The notes below the pieces were generated by a model, which saw only the letters and a list, made by a program, of their open reading frames with translations, did not search any database and was not told the DNA's origin. Below, one piece after another: positions 37,053-51,707 of a stretch of 64,000 bases of DNA. The number at the start of each line of letters is the position of its first letter. Position 1 is the first letter of the stretch. Location: NCBI GenBank assembly GCA_023101725.1, contig JALJCO010003102.1:1-64000 (forward strand), in the 5' to 3' direction. The position numbers were made by a program, and so were the translations under genes. Source of the stretch: Atherinomorus stipes. Its lineage: Eukaryota > Chordata > Actinopteri > Atheriniformes > Atherinidae.

Positions 37053-38469
37053 TAAAATCATTATGTAACCAAACCAAAATGATAAAAACTTAAGCTGGTA
37101 CATTTCAACTCATATGAGTGTAGACATGATCTTAATTTTAATCGCACTAGTTCTAAACAGTCAAAGCTTTGAGAACCGGTAGCTAGTAGGCGTACTGTGT
37201 CAGATTTATACTTGCTATAAAGTATCCTATATATAGGCAAGGCTGATGAAGTGTGTCTCATCCAGTGTGACAAATATCTCAGTCAGTTTTGTCTGTGTGA
37301 TGACTTGCAGCTTTAGAGATGACTGGCTAATTAAGCCTCTTCATGGGTTGACTGGGAGAAACAGAGAAGAGGAAGGTGTCATGATCTTGAATATTTCTTT
37401 TAAAAAAAATCTGCACAAATCTAAAACTCATAAGGGACTGTAAAGGTGCGATAATAAACCAGGCACAATCTCCACTTTTCCTTTTAAGTTGTAATTCAAG
37501 TAGTCAAGTAGGTCCTATGAAGTATGGCAACAGCTAGTGAAAATCCACTTTTAACAGGTTGCCTACCTGATCAAATTACCACAATTCATCAATGTCCTTT
37601 TTATCTATTTTTAGCCAGAATGATTCAGGCTTCTCATCTGAGGGAATCATTGCTGATAGTGGACCTCTCCCTTCTCATTTGGCTCCTTCCTGGCCCATCT
37701 TTGTTCTGGGCACGTCTTGAAGGCTGAACATGGTTGTACTGACACTACAGAATGAGAAGAGAACACAAAGCCAGAGCTAATTAAAGTAGGCAAACTTCAG
37801 CAGCCTTGTCTCACTCTCATTGACCTTTATCAAAACACTGGCATTCATGTCGGGCAAATACTGGCACATTCCTCTGAATGCCGTGCAGGGGAAGAGGTAA
37901 ACAAACAAAGCCTCATTAGATTGCACTGGGGACCATCCTATCACCCTGTTAATCTTGCAATTCTTACCACACACACACATTCACAAAACCACTGGGGATT
38001 TTAAGATATGGATGGGTTAATGAAAGCATCACTGATGACAATAAATTACAAGTCACATTTTAAATCACTCGACACAAACATGTAAAAACAAACCAGTAGC
38101 TAAAGGTAGTTAATCACACTTCATTTATGGGTGACCTGCTTTCTTCATCTCTTCACTGTCAGTTCTCTCTTATTAACATATAAGATACCATTTTTCTATT
38201 GTGACACCCTCAACTGCGGACATCCAGCTGATAAGGATTCAGATCCTGATTATTGATACAACAATGCTGTCTGAACTGCACCACAATTATGATTCCAAGT
38301 CTGAAATAGGAACTCATTTCTTGATATCTACATTTTCTCAAACGAGGCTCCTGACCTTGAGTCCATGTTTCTACTAAATGGGGAACCAAATCTCACAGAG
38401 GGTGCACAAGGATTTTACAGCACAGAGATATATTTCAAGATTAGATTTGTACTTGTAGTGGCTTCTTTT

Positions 38470-38491
38470 TTTCTTCTTCTTCTTCTTCTTC
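38470..38491. repeat. (TTC)n microsatellite
   Basis: Seven TTC units. Confidence 0.85.
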
Positions 38492-38509
38492 AGAAGGTTA
38501 AAGTTTTAC

Positions 38510-38536
38510 TAGTACATGCACATCCTGCATGTACTA
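38510..38536. repeat. Perfect 11-bp inverted repeat, 5-nt loop
   Basis: TAGTACATGCA, CATCC, TGCATGTACTA. Isolated, without surrounding gene. Confidence 0.8.
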
Positions 38537-40499
38537 TTACCCCTGGTAGCCTGATGGGATTTGGATGGAGACTATTTAGTTACCCTATATAAGTTGTAGT
38601 CACCTCATATTCGGGGGATTTCTTTATTGGCCTTAGAAATTCACCAGATTCTGCAGATCTGTTTTTTAGATGCCTCACTTTTTGTAATAAAACCTTTTTT
38701 TGTAACATAAAGTCGATATCCGGATTCATCCATCTATTTCCTAAACCACCTTGCATGAAAATGAACAAACAAAAAAGCTCACACACATAAAATTTTGATC
38801 CATATTTTATTATTAGATGTCTGAGTGAATTTGAAATATTAATGCTGCTGGGACGTGCAAAGGTATGGCAGTTTTTGTGTGTACAAGTGTTTATGCTTTT
38901 TGTGGAACTGCAGGAAATAAAATAATTCTTCGGAGTATATGAATGACTGTACATGGAGTCTTACTTGAAAATGAAACCAATGAAAAGTACTGTGGGGGAA
39001 TCCTGTATGAAACATCATGAAGTGCAGACACGCAGCCCATGTGAAAACTGAAGTATGAATTTGGAAAAAATATCCAAAGGTGCGCAGCTACAATTTACAC
39101 AGCAGATTAAACAACCTAGTGACATTGCTCATGAATCGTTGCACACCTATTTATTTTGTGCAAGTCAGTGCTCAGCATAATACATGCTCCAGGAGTAAAT
39201 TAAGCCCAATTTTACTGCCATTGATATGCACTTATGAAAGGAATTATGACTACTGAAACCTCAAAGATGTGGAGTACTGAAAGCTGGTTCGCTTACCTTA
39301 TAAGCTGATTCATTGTCGAAGAAATATTTCCAGAAATACGTCAAAAGAATATTTTAACTTGTCAAAAGGCATTAGGGCTTTAGGACAGATGGTCACATTG
39401 AAGAGAAATGTGAAAATCAAGCAGTACAGACATGCTCAGACTACCAAACTCGAAAAAAAAACATGCCTTTGTGTAAGAAAATACACATATCTGACGACAC
39501 CCTTAAACATTAGTCTGGACTCGACTTAACATGTCACAAGCATTATAGCTGAAGTGAACAACCATGGTGGATGGAATTTTTGAAGACAAACTGTGAATGA
39601 TAAGGGTTTGGGGATTAATTTTTCAGTATGTGCTGACACATTAGTCAGCGTGGGCTTGGCAGTAGGGCGGGGATGCAGCTTTTTTTCTTTCTTTTTGTAG
39701 ATATAAGTTGAGGAGCTTTCAGGAAGAAAACATCTCACCGCCGTGCAAGGTGCTGTCTGTAACATTTAAATATCTTCTGCCGTGTTAATGTCACTCTTAA
39801 CTCATTGTAACAACCACACTTGACACAATATATGAACATGGGGGAGGACTGCTGACTTAAGCTGCAATATACAAGTGACACTCATTTGTAAAGTGCAGGG
39901 CTCATGAGGAGACTTTGAGGAAACAAAAGATTATTGGTTTTTCATGCGTACAAGAATGTATCTTGTGCTCATGAGAAATTATGTCAAGCTCATGAGAATA
40001 TATCTGATTTACAAAAGAAAATATCTGGAATAATGTCCTTTGCACACATACAGTAAGACCATTCTAGGGTAATGGAATTTACAATATGTGACCAAATTCT
40101 ACTGCATTTTACCTTGGACCTTTATCGCTTACCATTATGTCATCTCTGATGTTTAAAATGAGTTTTCAGTCAGTTTAGGTGTGGTGATACATTACCCTCG
40201 ATCCAGTGCCTACATTCATACATACACAATCACAAACATCTGGCCAAGTCCAATGGCATTGATGATGGGAAGATGCATATCAATACTTTTAAGTCAATAC
40301 TCTGATATCTGCCAGTCAACAACTCAGATTAATTCCCTTTTTGAATATCAAGATATCACTGTGCTAAAACAAAAAATGTATTTTGTTTTTACCTCAGTGG
40401 ATGGATATGAGCTAAGTTTAGAGAACTGGTCAGTCAATTTGTGAAATAATGCAGAAACAAATTCTCTCATTGTTAATACAAACAAAATAAAAGATTGTT

Positions 40500-40930
40500 G
40501 ATTTCAGGAGGAACTAGAATGAGCAAAGCACTGTTTACATTCTGAAAGAAGAGGTGAAGGAGAAATACATGTACCTTGGACAAGACTGAAAATGCAACAC
40601 AGAAGCATCTAAGAACAGCAGAGTAAGAAGCTGAGATCATTCGACATCTCCACCAAAATGTTGCACATCTTTTATAAGTCTGTTGTAGAAGGTGTAATCA
40701 GCTTTGCAGCCATTTGTTGGTGCAGCAGCATCAGAGCTAGAGACTTAAAGAAACTGAACAAACTGATCATGAAGGCTGGTTCTGTTCTGGGGATGACCGG
40801 AGCCACTGGAGCTGATTGTCCACACATGAATGATGCTCAAGCTGCTGAACACAATGAACAGTTCTTCACAAACAACTGGTTCACCTGAGTGCCGTGTCAG
40901 GGACTCAGACAGTCAATAAGACAGGAAGAT
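40500..40930 (+). pseudogene. Non-LTR retrotransposon reverse transcriptase fragment (CR1/L2-type), C-terminal, broken
   Basis: Upstream of 40658 another frame reads EVKEKYMYLGQD, which suits the RT domain. The frame 40658-40888 reads MLHIFYKSVVEGVISFAAICWCSSIRARDLKKLNKLI, a well-known signature of the thumb/C-terminal part of fish non-LTR reverse transcriptase, followed by MKAGSVLGM. Stops and shifts separate the blocks. The family copies RNA into genomic DNA; this copy is dead. The exact clade (CR1, L2 or Rex1) is uncertain. Confidence 0.75.
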
Positions 40931-42490
40931 AATCCCCACCAGGACTTTTGTACATGAAAAAAACACATTAATTAATTAAGCATTGAAGAGGATCATTGCA
41001 CAATTTTAGTTTTAAAAAGTGCAGTGCTGTCTCTTTGAAATGATAGAAAATCTGTAAATTTTCGCAATAATATTCAGACAGGAAGACAGAAAATGACAAA
41101 AAGTGGCATACTGAAACCAAAACAGGTTTGATAGAAAAGTGATAAAGGAGAAAAAAGGAAGAGCAAACGGACGAGATGCCAGCTGAATCTGAGAGATTTA
41201 TTAAACAACTTTGCACAGTCCGAAGCAAGAGCCTGTAACGGAAGTTGAGCTTTCATTTTGGCTTTGGTGCAGACAGCTGAGCTGCACACTGACTGTTTTC
41301 ATCTTCCACACAGGCAACTTCTCTGTTTTCTTACATTATTTGTTTCAGACATGATTTTCACAGCCGTTGGCACTTGTCTTTTTTTTTTTTTTTTTACTGT
41401 GTTTTTTCATCTGCTGCCAAAGTTATTTTAGGGTAATGTTAACTGCGAAAAGGAAGCAGTTGTCACTTGCACTCCGGGTTGAACAGTAAGCATTATAATT
41501 GACTGAGAAAGTTTAATTGAACATGATAAAATTTAAAAAACAAGCAAAGGGAAACCAAACCAAAAATAAGAAAACACAAAAGTTCAAAATGGATGGAGGC
41601 ATAAGACAAAGCATAAGTTTGTCTCACACCCCAGTAAATTACAATTTCAAACTTACAAAGTTCAAAAGAGGAACTCTAAAGATTCATAAGAGAAACTGCT
41701 TGATTCAGTTGAAGAAATGTCTCAATACACATTCAAAGTATTTTATTGTTTTATTTTATTTTGGTGACATCATTGACACCCAGTGACTCATTTTCAAGAG
41801 AAACCTGTTGGAATATGTTCTTTGTCTTTTTACCATTTTAGTTCCTGCTTTCCTATGAGAGTGGTGGCTGCAGTGATCCTGATTCCACCCTGTGTCTATC
41901 TGTTGATCTCTCGTGGGTTGCTTTAAAACTCTAGTCTCCTTTCTTCTCATCACCAGTTTGTTTGTTCATCCATGCAATAACAGATGCAGCCAAGTGGTCA
42001 CATGTAAGTTCAAGTTTTCCTCATGACATTTCAGTCTGAAAACTCATTGCCTGGGTTAACGGGAACCACTTGTTCAGCATGTCATACCTGCAAGGAAAAT
42101 TTTCACCACAGCCACTCTGCACTGGCAGCACTGCGGCCACGATCACAGGTCAGTAACTTTCACTTGGACAATTTCCTCTGGGTTTTCTCCAAACATTAAT
42201 CTTCATCTCCTCCCGAGACACTTATAAGAGGAATTCAACTCATCTGTTACTGTTTTATTTTGTCATGTTATAGATCATCTGGTGAAATAACCACAATAAC
42301 TAAATAAACCATCACTCAACTCACCTTCTTCAGTCTCCTGGATTCATCCTATAAATTCACTTTAACACGATCTGTTTCACATCAAATTATAACAGTGAAA
42401 TAAAAACAAATGGCAAATAATCAGTCAATGTATCAAAATCTGTCTGAAATGGCAACAATTTAAAAACAGGAACAAGTTCCTTGTTTACCT
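40931..42490. other. No gene recognised
   Basis: Poly-T at 41380-41396. Frames up to 89 codons (41517-41786) are lysine-rich by composition. Confidence 0.5.
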
Positions 42491-42540
42491 GTAAGTCTTT
42501 AAAGACTTACATACTTGTAAAGACTTACAAGACTTTTAAG
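42491..42540. repeat. 20-bp perfect palindrome with direct repeats
   Basis: GTAAGTCTTTAAAGACTTAC (42491-42510) is its own inverse. 'TTGTAAAGACTTACAAG' follows immediately, so AAAGACTTAC occurs twice in 35 bp. Confidence 0.85.
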
Positions 42541-43466
42541 CTTATAATGTTAAGAAAAGAGTCAGCGTAAAAGCTGTGACCCTTTTTCCAAGAAAGTTTT
42601 GTGCCTACAAAGCACAGAATAATCCTATCTGTTCCACGCCACCCCTATTTCCTCAACCTTATAGTACAAACTGTGTAGAGCAAAACAAGTTCGCATGTGG
42701 CTGGAGTGTGTGCTGTGTCACATGAAACTATGGTCAGTGAATCCATCAGCGATAATGCTTTCACCAGTATAACAGCCAGAATGTTGTCATAAACTGTCTT
42801 TGAGTTAGGCAGTTGAAATGTCGGTGACCATGCCCATTCTGTCTTACAATATGATTGAGTAAAAGCCTGACTCCAATAGATACAAAAGGTTTGACCTTGG
42901 ATGTAATTGGTATGGTAGTTTTGAAATAGAAATTAAGTAGTCCAAGCAGTATCTCCTTTCAACGTCTCTAAACCAATCTAAACCAGAGGAATAATGAGAT
43001 GCGCATTTAAAGTATTTTTGACACCCACCTTTCGATACTCTTACCTTAAGCCACAACATATGCATATTAGGATCATAAATACCTGTTAAATTAAACTTTG
43101 AGCTTCAAAATTTGAATATTCCATGGCCTTGTTGTGCTGATACTAATACTCATCTAGTTTTTATGCCCTTGCTCCTTTGAGGGTTTATTGGAAGGGGGGT
43201 AGGGGGTGGGGGATGCTTAAGGAGCTGGAGGATTCTCCAGTCAAACATAACTAAACAGTCCTGTGGGCAGTTTTGGATGTCCGATTCATCTGACCTGCAT
43301 GTCTGAACTTCAGGGGGATATTGAAGCACCCAGAGGGAAGAGGCACATGAATGCCAGGAACATGCAAAGTGGATTGGAAATACCTTGGCGTTTTTAAAAT
43401 ACAGAGCATTTTCACTGTGAGGTAAACCACAGAGGAACCCGCCGTCCAAGAGGATTACATCACTGG
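42541..43466. other. No gene recognised
   Basis: Unannotated. Minus frames at 42844-43065 and 43150-43488 are short and without domains. A G-rich run at 43190-43212 precedes the abnormal block. Confidence 0.45.
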
Positions 43467-44940
<1,474 letters not shown>

Positions 44941-45210
44941 TGATTGTATTTAAGTTTGGATGGGCTGGCCATTTATACAGTAGAGGAGTTGGCAACCATT
45001 ATAAACCATGATAACAAAGCTGACCATGGCCCAATGACTTGCATAATGTTTTGGTTACCACTATATCTAAGCTACTTGAATTAGCTGCTACGGTAACTCC
45101 TTTTCTTCTCTTGTTTCCTGAGAGATTGTGTAGTACTCTGCTGCCACCTGTTTACTTAGTTACTGCAGTTTAGGATCTCCTTCATTTAACTACACAACAA
45201 CAGGCAATAT
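44941..45210. other. Interior of the inverted-arm region; no gene
   Basis: Lies between the G/A block and the palindrome at 45211-45415. 'ttctcttgttt...tgag' at 45105-45129 recurs in direct orientation at 45454-45478. Confidence 0.45.
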
Positions 45211-45415
45211 ACACAACTCCACTACTTCCTGAACCTAAGACAACTCTTTGTATCCTTTCTTTCATGACTGGACAAACTTATTAATCCAGGTGTGTCTGGC
45301 TATGGCCATTGTGGTTACTGAGGTGAGGCACACCTGGATTAATCAATTTGTCCAATATTGAAAGACAGGAAAAAAAAGGGAACTGGCTCAAGTTCAGGAA
45401 GTAGTGGAGTTGTGC
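45211..45415. mobile_element. Palindromic foldback element, about 205 bp
   Basis: The left arm (45211-45297) and right arm (45329-45415) are inverse copies: 'acaactccactacttcctga' pairs with 'tcaggaagtagtggagttgt', and GGACAAACTTATTAATCC with GGATTAATCAATTTGTCC. The 31-bp loop is unique. A related copy lies at 60024-60252. Confidence 0.75.
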
Positions 45416-45629
45416 ATAACACACAGCTGTCACACCATCAGAAGGCATGTTGTCTTCTCTTGTTTACTGGGAAATTGTGGGTTATGTGCACAGTAACTAA
45501 ATAGAATAAAAAAAAAAAAATATTTTATTTTCTTATTCAGTTTTAAAGCAGAAAAGCCAGAGCTAACAAGTGCTTTTTAGTTTCTGGCAGGGTGGTTGGT
45601 GAATGTCCTCAATATTGGGTATGAAAAAA

Positions 45630-45800
45630 GGTACAGTAGTGAGAAATATGTTTACTAGTGGGTAAGCAGCCTAGGCATGCAAGCTGTTAGCCTCTCCAAT
45701 GCCAACGCGAGCATATCTGCTTGCTGACGCACATCTGGGACAGCAGACAATCCAATGAGTTACTGCATTCGACACCAAAATTACCGGCAAAGTAAAGTGA
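45630..45800 (-). mobile_element. Right-arm copy of the element at 43467
   Basis: Read on the minus strand it shares with 43467-44940 the blocks 'ggtaattttg', 'gtcgaa', 'cccagatgtgcgt', 'aggc' and 'tgcctaggc'. No A- or G-rich block is present between the last two, unlike the other arm. Confidence 0.65.
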
Positions 45801-46130
45801 ATAGTCGCCTTCTCATTTGCCAGTGCTAGCCACTCATTTACTGGTGTGGACCTGTCAGTAATCAGAATTGTAGTTGGTTTTGGATAGGATATAGCCTCCT
45901 GCCACAAGGATGTAGCTGCAGCTGTGACATACGTGGGATAGTTTTAATTTTAGCCTTCCTAACACCATACTCAGCACATCTGAGAGTACAAGAGTCTTGT
46001 AGCTGGAGTTCTTATTTGACAAAATACCTTATTTTTTTGTTGCATTTACCAAACTTACTTTTTTTAGTTCAGTGATTAGCAACCAGTAATTTGTCACTCA
46101 GTTAGGACATTTTGTCTTCACATTTGTCCA
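45801..46130. other. No gene recognised
   Basis: A minus-strand frame (45671-45907, 78 codons) starts in the repeat above and shows no domain. Confidence 0.45.
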
Positions 46131-46562
46131 GGAAGAAGAAAAAAAGAAGGAGGAAAAAAAAAAAAAAAAAAGAGGGAGGGGGGGGGGAGAAAAAAAAAGG
46201 AGAATAAAAAAAAGCAAACAAACGAAAAAAAAAAATAGAAACCAAAGATAAGCAAAAAAAAAAAAAACGAAAACAACCCCCCAACGACGCCCACACACCC
46301 GGCCCAAGCCTCAGCCCCCCTACTCACTCCCCCCTCCAAGCCAACCCCCCGGTTACTCTCCACTATTCTTCCTTTTGGCCGGGGTCACGGAACATAAAAA
46401 ATAACAATAACAAAAAAAAAAAGAAAAGATAGGATGGCGAAGAAGAAAAAAAAAAAAAAAAAAAGAAGGTGCGGGAAAAAAAAAAAAAAAAAAAAGCCAG
46501 AGGCGGGTCCCCAGACCCCCAAAAGAAGGGGCGAGATACAGAAAAAAAGAAAAATCGGCCAT
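46131..46562. other. T-poor A/G/C block, suspected low-quality sequence
   Basis: Long A runs (46154-46171, 46253-46267, 46446-46464, 46476-46495) alternate with G-rich and C-rich segments. T is almost absent except at 46320-46380. The edges are abrupt on both sides. It lies 1.2 kb from the other abnormal block and may share its origin. It has no gene. Confidence 0.6.
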
Positions 46563-48609
46563 TAGGCTACAGTATTTGTGCTATCAGCAAATAGAACATT
46601 ATATGAGTGACGAATTGTATTGGCTCAGTTTGTGCATTGCTGTTTTAAAAACAGCAATATTATATGTATCTATTTATTAGAAAAGTTTGAGAACCACTAC
46701 GTTAGACATGTAGCTTTAGGTTTTCTTTTCTTTTCTTTTCTAAATTTAAATTACTGGACCAACAGATAAGAGGCTGGAGAGAGCAGTAGAAATAATTTAG
46801 AAAAACCTGACCACTGCAGTAGGTGTAGGTTCAGGGATATTTTCTGGTTTGGCAAGACAAACAAAACAGATATCAATAAAATGACTCATACTGTTTGATT
46901 ATACAGTCAAATTACTTGAGGAAAAAGCCCCAGAGGTGCAGAGTCTGAAGGAGGAAACTGAGTGCTCATGTCTTTGCATGGAGCTCAGGTAGCCAAGGGA
47001 ATGAATTACAGCACAGCCTTTCACCTGCTCTGCTCCTTTCACACCTTAGCACATCTCTCTGACCTAAGCTAGCCACCACTGGAGATTAGCCATGGGGAAG
47101 AGGTAACTCACTCTGTAAAAATTTTGAGTCATTCTCCTCCAGCCAAGAAAGTAATATGCCAACATACATGCCATCTTTCTTTTCTTTCTTATCTATAAGC
47201 TATAAGACAGCTATAAGACAACCCCAAAACAGATGTAATGCCCTGAAGAGGTCAACCAGTGTTAGTGTTTGGAAAATGTGACAACAACTCCTGCATTTTC
47301 ATGCAGTGTTTGTTTGTCCATGTTCCTTTGATAACATGATCATATTTGAGGTGTTCATAGTTCTTGTCAAGACATGTATTGATTTTAGGTTTTACAATAA
47401 TGCAGAATTTATTAATTAAACAGAGAGTTCTATGAGATGTGACCGGGGTGCAGTGTGGGACAATGTGGCCCCTGAAGTTAATCATGCCGACCTTAGATTT
47501 TCATTAGATTCCTCACAATATGTTTTAGAAGCATCCCAAAGGCAGCTTCCCCCCTTATTCTCCTGGTCTATATTTGGCAAGAGCTTTGTCAAGCTGCACA
47601 CAGCAGATGAGCCGTGCAAGAAGTCACTCAACAGCATAGAACGTGGTAGGGAAATTTACATTCTGATCATTTTCATATCCATTTATCTTTATGTTAATGC
47701 AGTGGTTCATATGCAAAGGATACTGTAAGTTGCATCTGAGAGTAGTGTCAGATAGCACTCATGCTGTGGGTTTATGAATACTCGCCAGGCGAAGGTTAAT
47801 TTGGGCTATGGTCCGATTCCAACAGCAGTCTCATTGAGGTGAAAACTGGTTTAGATGACTGCTAACTGTTTTCGTGCATGGATTGTCCATGTGCCAGGAT
47901 TGTCTGAGAAGGCAGAGACCTTGAATGGAGTAAAAACGTTCTTGGAGAAAGAATAAGGGGTGACCATCTTCTGCTAACTCTAGTCCTCTGTTGAACCTGT
48001 TTTCTTGCTGCAGCATAATAAATAACAAAAGATAACTGGAGCTTCATGGATTGTTTTTCCTCTGATGGATTTATGAAGAAGTTCAAAGACAAGCATCCGT
48101 CAATTTTCATAGTGAAATATCTTGTGCAAACCTCATGTTGTATTTCACAAGCAGCACCAACATTTCCAGTGAAACCAGGCCAGACATCAAACAGCGTGTA
48201 GATTTTAACCAAGGATGGTTTGGAAGCTGAAGAACAGAGTCTACAATCTGGCATAGTTGATCTGGCTGAAATAATTGATTTTGTCCAACTGAATGTAAGT
48301 CATACAATCAAACAGGTGAAAACTCTGCTTCTGGAGAAATGATTCTGATATGATACAAAGCCCCACGGAGGATGAAGTGGATACATATTTTCAAAGAGCT
48401 AACACGTAAGCTGTTACATATAATGCTTCCATAATTGCAAATAGTTCATAAAAGAGGGACAGAAAGTTTAAATGAGTATGTACTGACAGCTAGGCTATAT
48501 TATATTGCTTGAACTTTTTAACATTTTAGTTGTATTTTCAATTATTTTTTTCTTGTATTCAGTAAGTCATACATATTAACCCACTGTGTGTGATCACCTA
48601 ACAGGATTA
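46563..48609. other. No gene recognised; (TTTTC)n at 46721-46740
   Basis: The minus-strand frame 47862-48254 (130 codons) overlaps another at 48107-48307 and has no recognisable domain. The remainder is unique-looking. Confidence 0.45.
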
Positions 48610-48792
48610 TTTCAGGAACTGATCAAAAAGATTTCTCCTGCAGATCCACCACCTCCACCAGCTGGTACAGCAGCTGTCCTCGTGGGGGCTCCACCCCTGA
48701 GGTCTCACTTCAGACCTGCTGTCGCACCCACGACTGAGCCATATTCTGGGAAAATGGGTAAATGTGGAGGTTTTGTCTTGCAAAACCTCCAC
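48610..48792 (+). pseudogene. Gag-like fragment of a Ty3/gypsy-type element, ends in a hairpin
   Basis: A frame about 48586-48807 reads QELIKKISP, then a Pro-rich linker, then EPYSGKMGKCGGFVLQ. The last block matches in pattern the Gag of fish sushi-type Ty3/gypsy elements, where a P/R-Y-x-G-x-x-x-x-C-x-x-F motif precedes the capsid domain. The frame is then lost at a perfect 12-bp hairpin (48764-48792). No pol or LTR is visible. Alternatively it is a chance Pro-rich frame. Confidence 0.45.
48764..48792. repeat. Perfect 12-bp inverted repeat, 5-nt loop
   Basis: GTGGAGGTTTTG, TCTTG, CAAAACCTCCAC. It sits exactly at the end of the gag-like fragment. Confidence 0.9.
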
Positions 48793-51707
48793 CCCTTGAG
48801 TGTGTAGCCTGGGTCTCCACCGCTATGTTCCCCTCCATTATTCAGCTCTGAAAACAGTTCAAAAGTCCTGCCTCTTCCGCTACATCAGCAAGATGGCAAT
48901 GTTTATTGCAAGAAGTGTGCTTCAATGCGCACTACATTTTTGGTCATTACTAGGGCAGCATCTGGGTCCTTTTCAGAGCACTGAATTTTAGCTGAAATGA
49001 CAGTGTGAATGCACGACACACTCAAGCAGTGTTTAAAATGCTCAAGTGCACTGATTGAGACACAGCCATAGTCTCAGTCCTTAGTCCCACCCCCCTTTTG
49101 CCTTAAGATCCCCAACAACCTCAAGATTCACCCAGTGTTCCATGTCTCTTCTGGTTAAGCCTGTCTTGTTCAGTGTGCTTGGAGTCCCAGTTATCTTGCC
49201 CGCAGCTTCTCACCTGCCTGCACACCCTCTGGCTACAGATCTCTCCCGGACAGGAAACCACTCAAGAATCATACCAGGACCAGACCTTTTCCCGGATGTC
49301 AGACAACAACCCTGGATCACTGTATGCTCTATCTAGGATCATTCACTTGCACCAAAGTCTCTATGATCTCTGTCTCACTTAGTTCTTCCCTCCTTAGACA
49401 AACCCAAATCCAAACCTGTTTAGGATCTTACCCAATGCACATCCAATTATTCCTGTACATATTGGAAATCTTTGTTTACTACCACTTGTTTCCTGAGTGA
49501 TTCTGACTGTGGGCCAGGAAATCACCTCTCAACATGACAGGCATATGGCATTGCTTTTGTTTAAACCTTTGTAAAGCTGTTTCTAAAACATAACTGCAGC
49601 AGCTACTTGCTGATTTCATCATGATAAGGACCACTCAGGGCCTTCTATTCACATTACACCCATACAGTAAGGTAATGATTGGAAGCTTTTAAGTGAGCTT
49701 TTAGACAGAGTCAGTATGTCTCTTTGTTATAACATCAAGCCGACAGAAATTCAATATTTCCAGAGTCTCATTTGCACTTTACCTGCTGTGACATGTCTAG
49801 CGCATATGTGTACAGGGAACTCTCTACCAAAGCAAGTCTTAGGTGTAGGCCAATCTGCAGCAGCATCAGCAGTTATTGTTCGTGCAGCACCTCACCCTGG
49901 TTCCCAGTGCTTCACAATTCTTATTCAGAGAGAGAGAGAGACCCTCTCAAGCTACTGAGCCTCCCATCTCTTTGCTATACCTCTGACAAAAAAGAGAGGA
50001 AATCAATTAAAGCATCAATAGGAGTCATAAAGTGCCAAGGCCATCTGCCCCCCCCCCCCCCCCCCTCTCCCCCTTTTTTTAAACAAGATTATGTAAAGTT
50101 CAGTGGTCAAAAAAGTTGCTGTTTGTCTCAGATATTTCCCATCCACTATCCGGTAAAAATCTATAAAGTCACTGCTGCTTTGCTTATGCTGCTTTCTAAG
50201 GCACTTCTGTTTGATGCAATGATCTATTCAACAGTAATAGATTTGCAGACTAAGAAATTAAACTCGCAACTGGCGCTTCAGGTAACTGCAGCCATGAGCC
50301 AAGCTGTCACGGGAGCGTGCACAAACTGAAGCTATAATGTTGAATAATGCTGTTTACTACGCTTTTTCTTCATAGTTACACTTTTTAGTGGTCTTTCAGT
50401 TGATCTGGATTGTTTGCTGATGGCAGAAGAATCCATAACTATCGCTGACAGTGTTTGAATTTACTGGGACTGTCTTCTTCCTGGATCAAAACTGTTAGGG
50501 ATGCGGATGCAGCGTCATTTGACGTCACATCCGCGGGTAATTCAGCCACTGAATTGCAGCGCTTTATGCAGCACACAGCCTGTTCAAGGCAACGGAGAGA
50601 GACGTGGGTGGGCTCATTCTTTTTGGTTTTTAACGCTTCATAACCCATAAGTATTAAAAAAACTGGACATGCTTGTTTATTCTATCGTTATTCCTGCCTC
50701 TAGTCCCTTTAAGAGTGAAATTTACTTGGAAAGTCTTTCACCCAAGCAACCACATAAGCCCCTTGACATTTTGTCCAGGTAGCTTTGTGGAGTGTGTGAT
50801 AAGAGCACTAAATGCAGAACAACTTAGCAGTATCACACATAAAGTAGGTCTGAAAGGACACCCACAGAGAATACTGATTCAAGATGCTATAAATATAGCA
50901 GGTTCATATAGTTTTTACTTTAAATTGTGAAGTAACCTTTGTTTTCTCTTTTTTGGTCTTCCATTTATCATAGTACAGTGCCTCAAATAATGCACATTAT
51001 CTGCCTGTTATGATTTAACCTTCACAGGTCAAAACTGATACCTTTTCTCTACTATTATCTCATGCTTTCTTTTATCTTTATTGTAACCCGGCATAGCATT
51101 TGTAACTGTTATCTGATCTGTGCAATGAAAGATGGTGTTGTGTCTAGGCTGGCTTTATTTGGAATAAAGCAAAAAAAAAAAAGATTACATAGATATTGTT
51201 TGAAAATAAATCATATCACTGCGACAATATACCAGAAACAACACACAACTGGTGTAACCTTGCATACTAACATTCACATTAATTATGTAAAACATGAAAC
51301 AGTCTAAAATCTCTTCATTATGTCAATCTAGACATCATTATAGTCCATTAATTGCAGTTTTGTAACCACTTATTGACTGTGTATCATCCAGAAATAGGTT
51401 TTTATGTCCAAAGATTTTTCTTAATGCTCTTATAATTTACAATTCCACAGTTTTACAGATGTAATTGTAAACTTTTAAATCCAGATTTAAAAAAAAACAA
51501 CAAAAAAACAGGGTAAGCTTTAAATATTTATAGATAGATGAAAAAAGAAGATGTTCTTGAAAAATGTTTAAATATTGAGTTAATCATTCAATATATGACA
51601 CTGAATGTCACATTTGGAGTCTCAGATTAAAGCAAAATTATTTCCCCTTTTTTTCTTTAATCAAAATGACTGCTGTTGACTCATATTTTATCCTTCACTT
51701 TCTTTAT
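48793..51707. other. No gene; simple tracts
   Basis: (GA)n at 49926-49942 and poly-C (18 nt, then CT-rich) at 50048-50073. The long frame 49772-50329 (185 codons) passes through both and is rejected. The block 50440-50650 is CpG-containing with no supported exon. Confidence 0.45.

Larger units (their letters stand above)
37053..40499. other. No gene recognised; (TTC)n and a small hairpin
   Basis: There are (TTC)n at 38470-38491 and a perfect 11-bp hairpin at 38510-38536. The block 37540-37960 is unique-looking and could be conserved regulatory DNA, unverified. Frames up to 124 codons (38580-38954, minus) have no domain. Confidence 0.45.

Noticed and set aside
47862..48254. 130-codon minus frame
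   Set aside because: No recognisable motif; overlaps a second minus frame in another phase.
49772..50329. 185-codon plus frame
   Set aside because: Passes through (GA)n and poly-C tracts, which supply its Arg/Glu and Pro runs.
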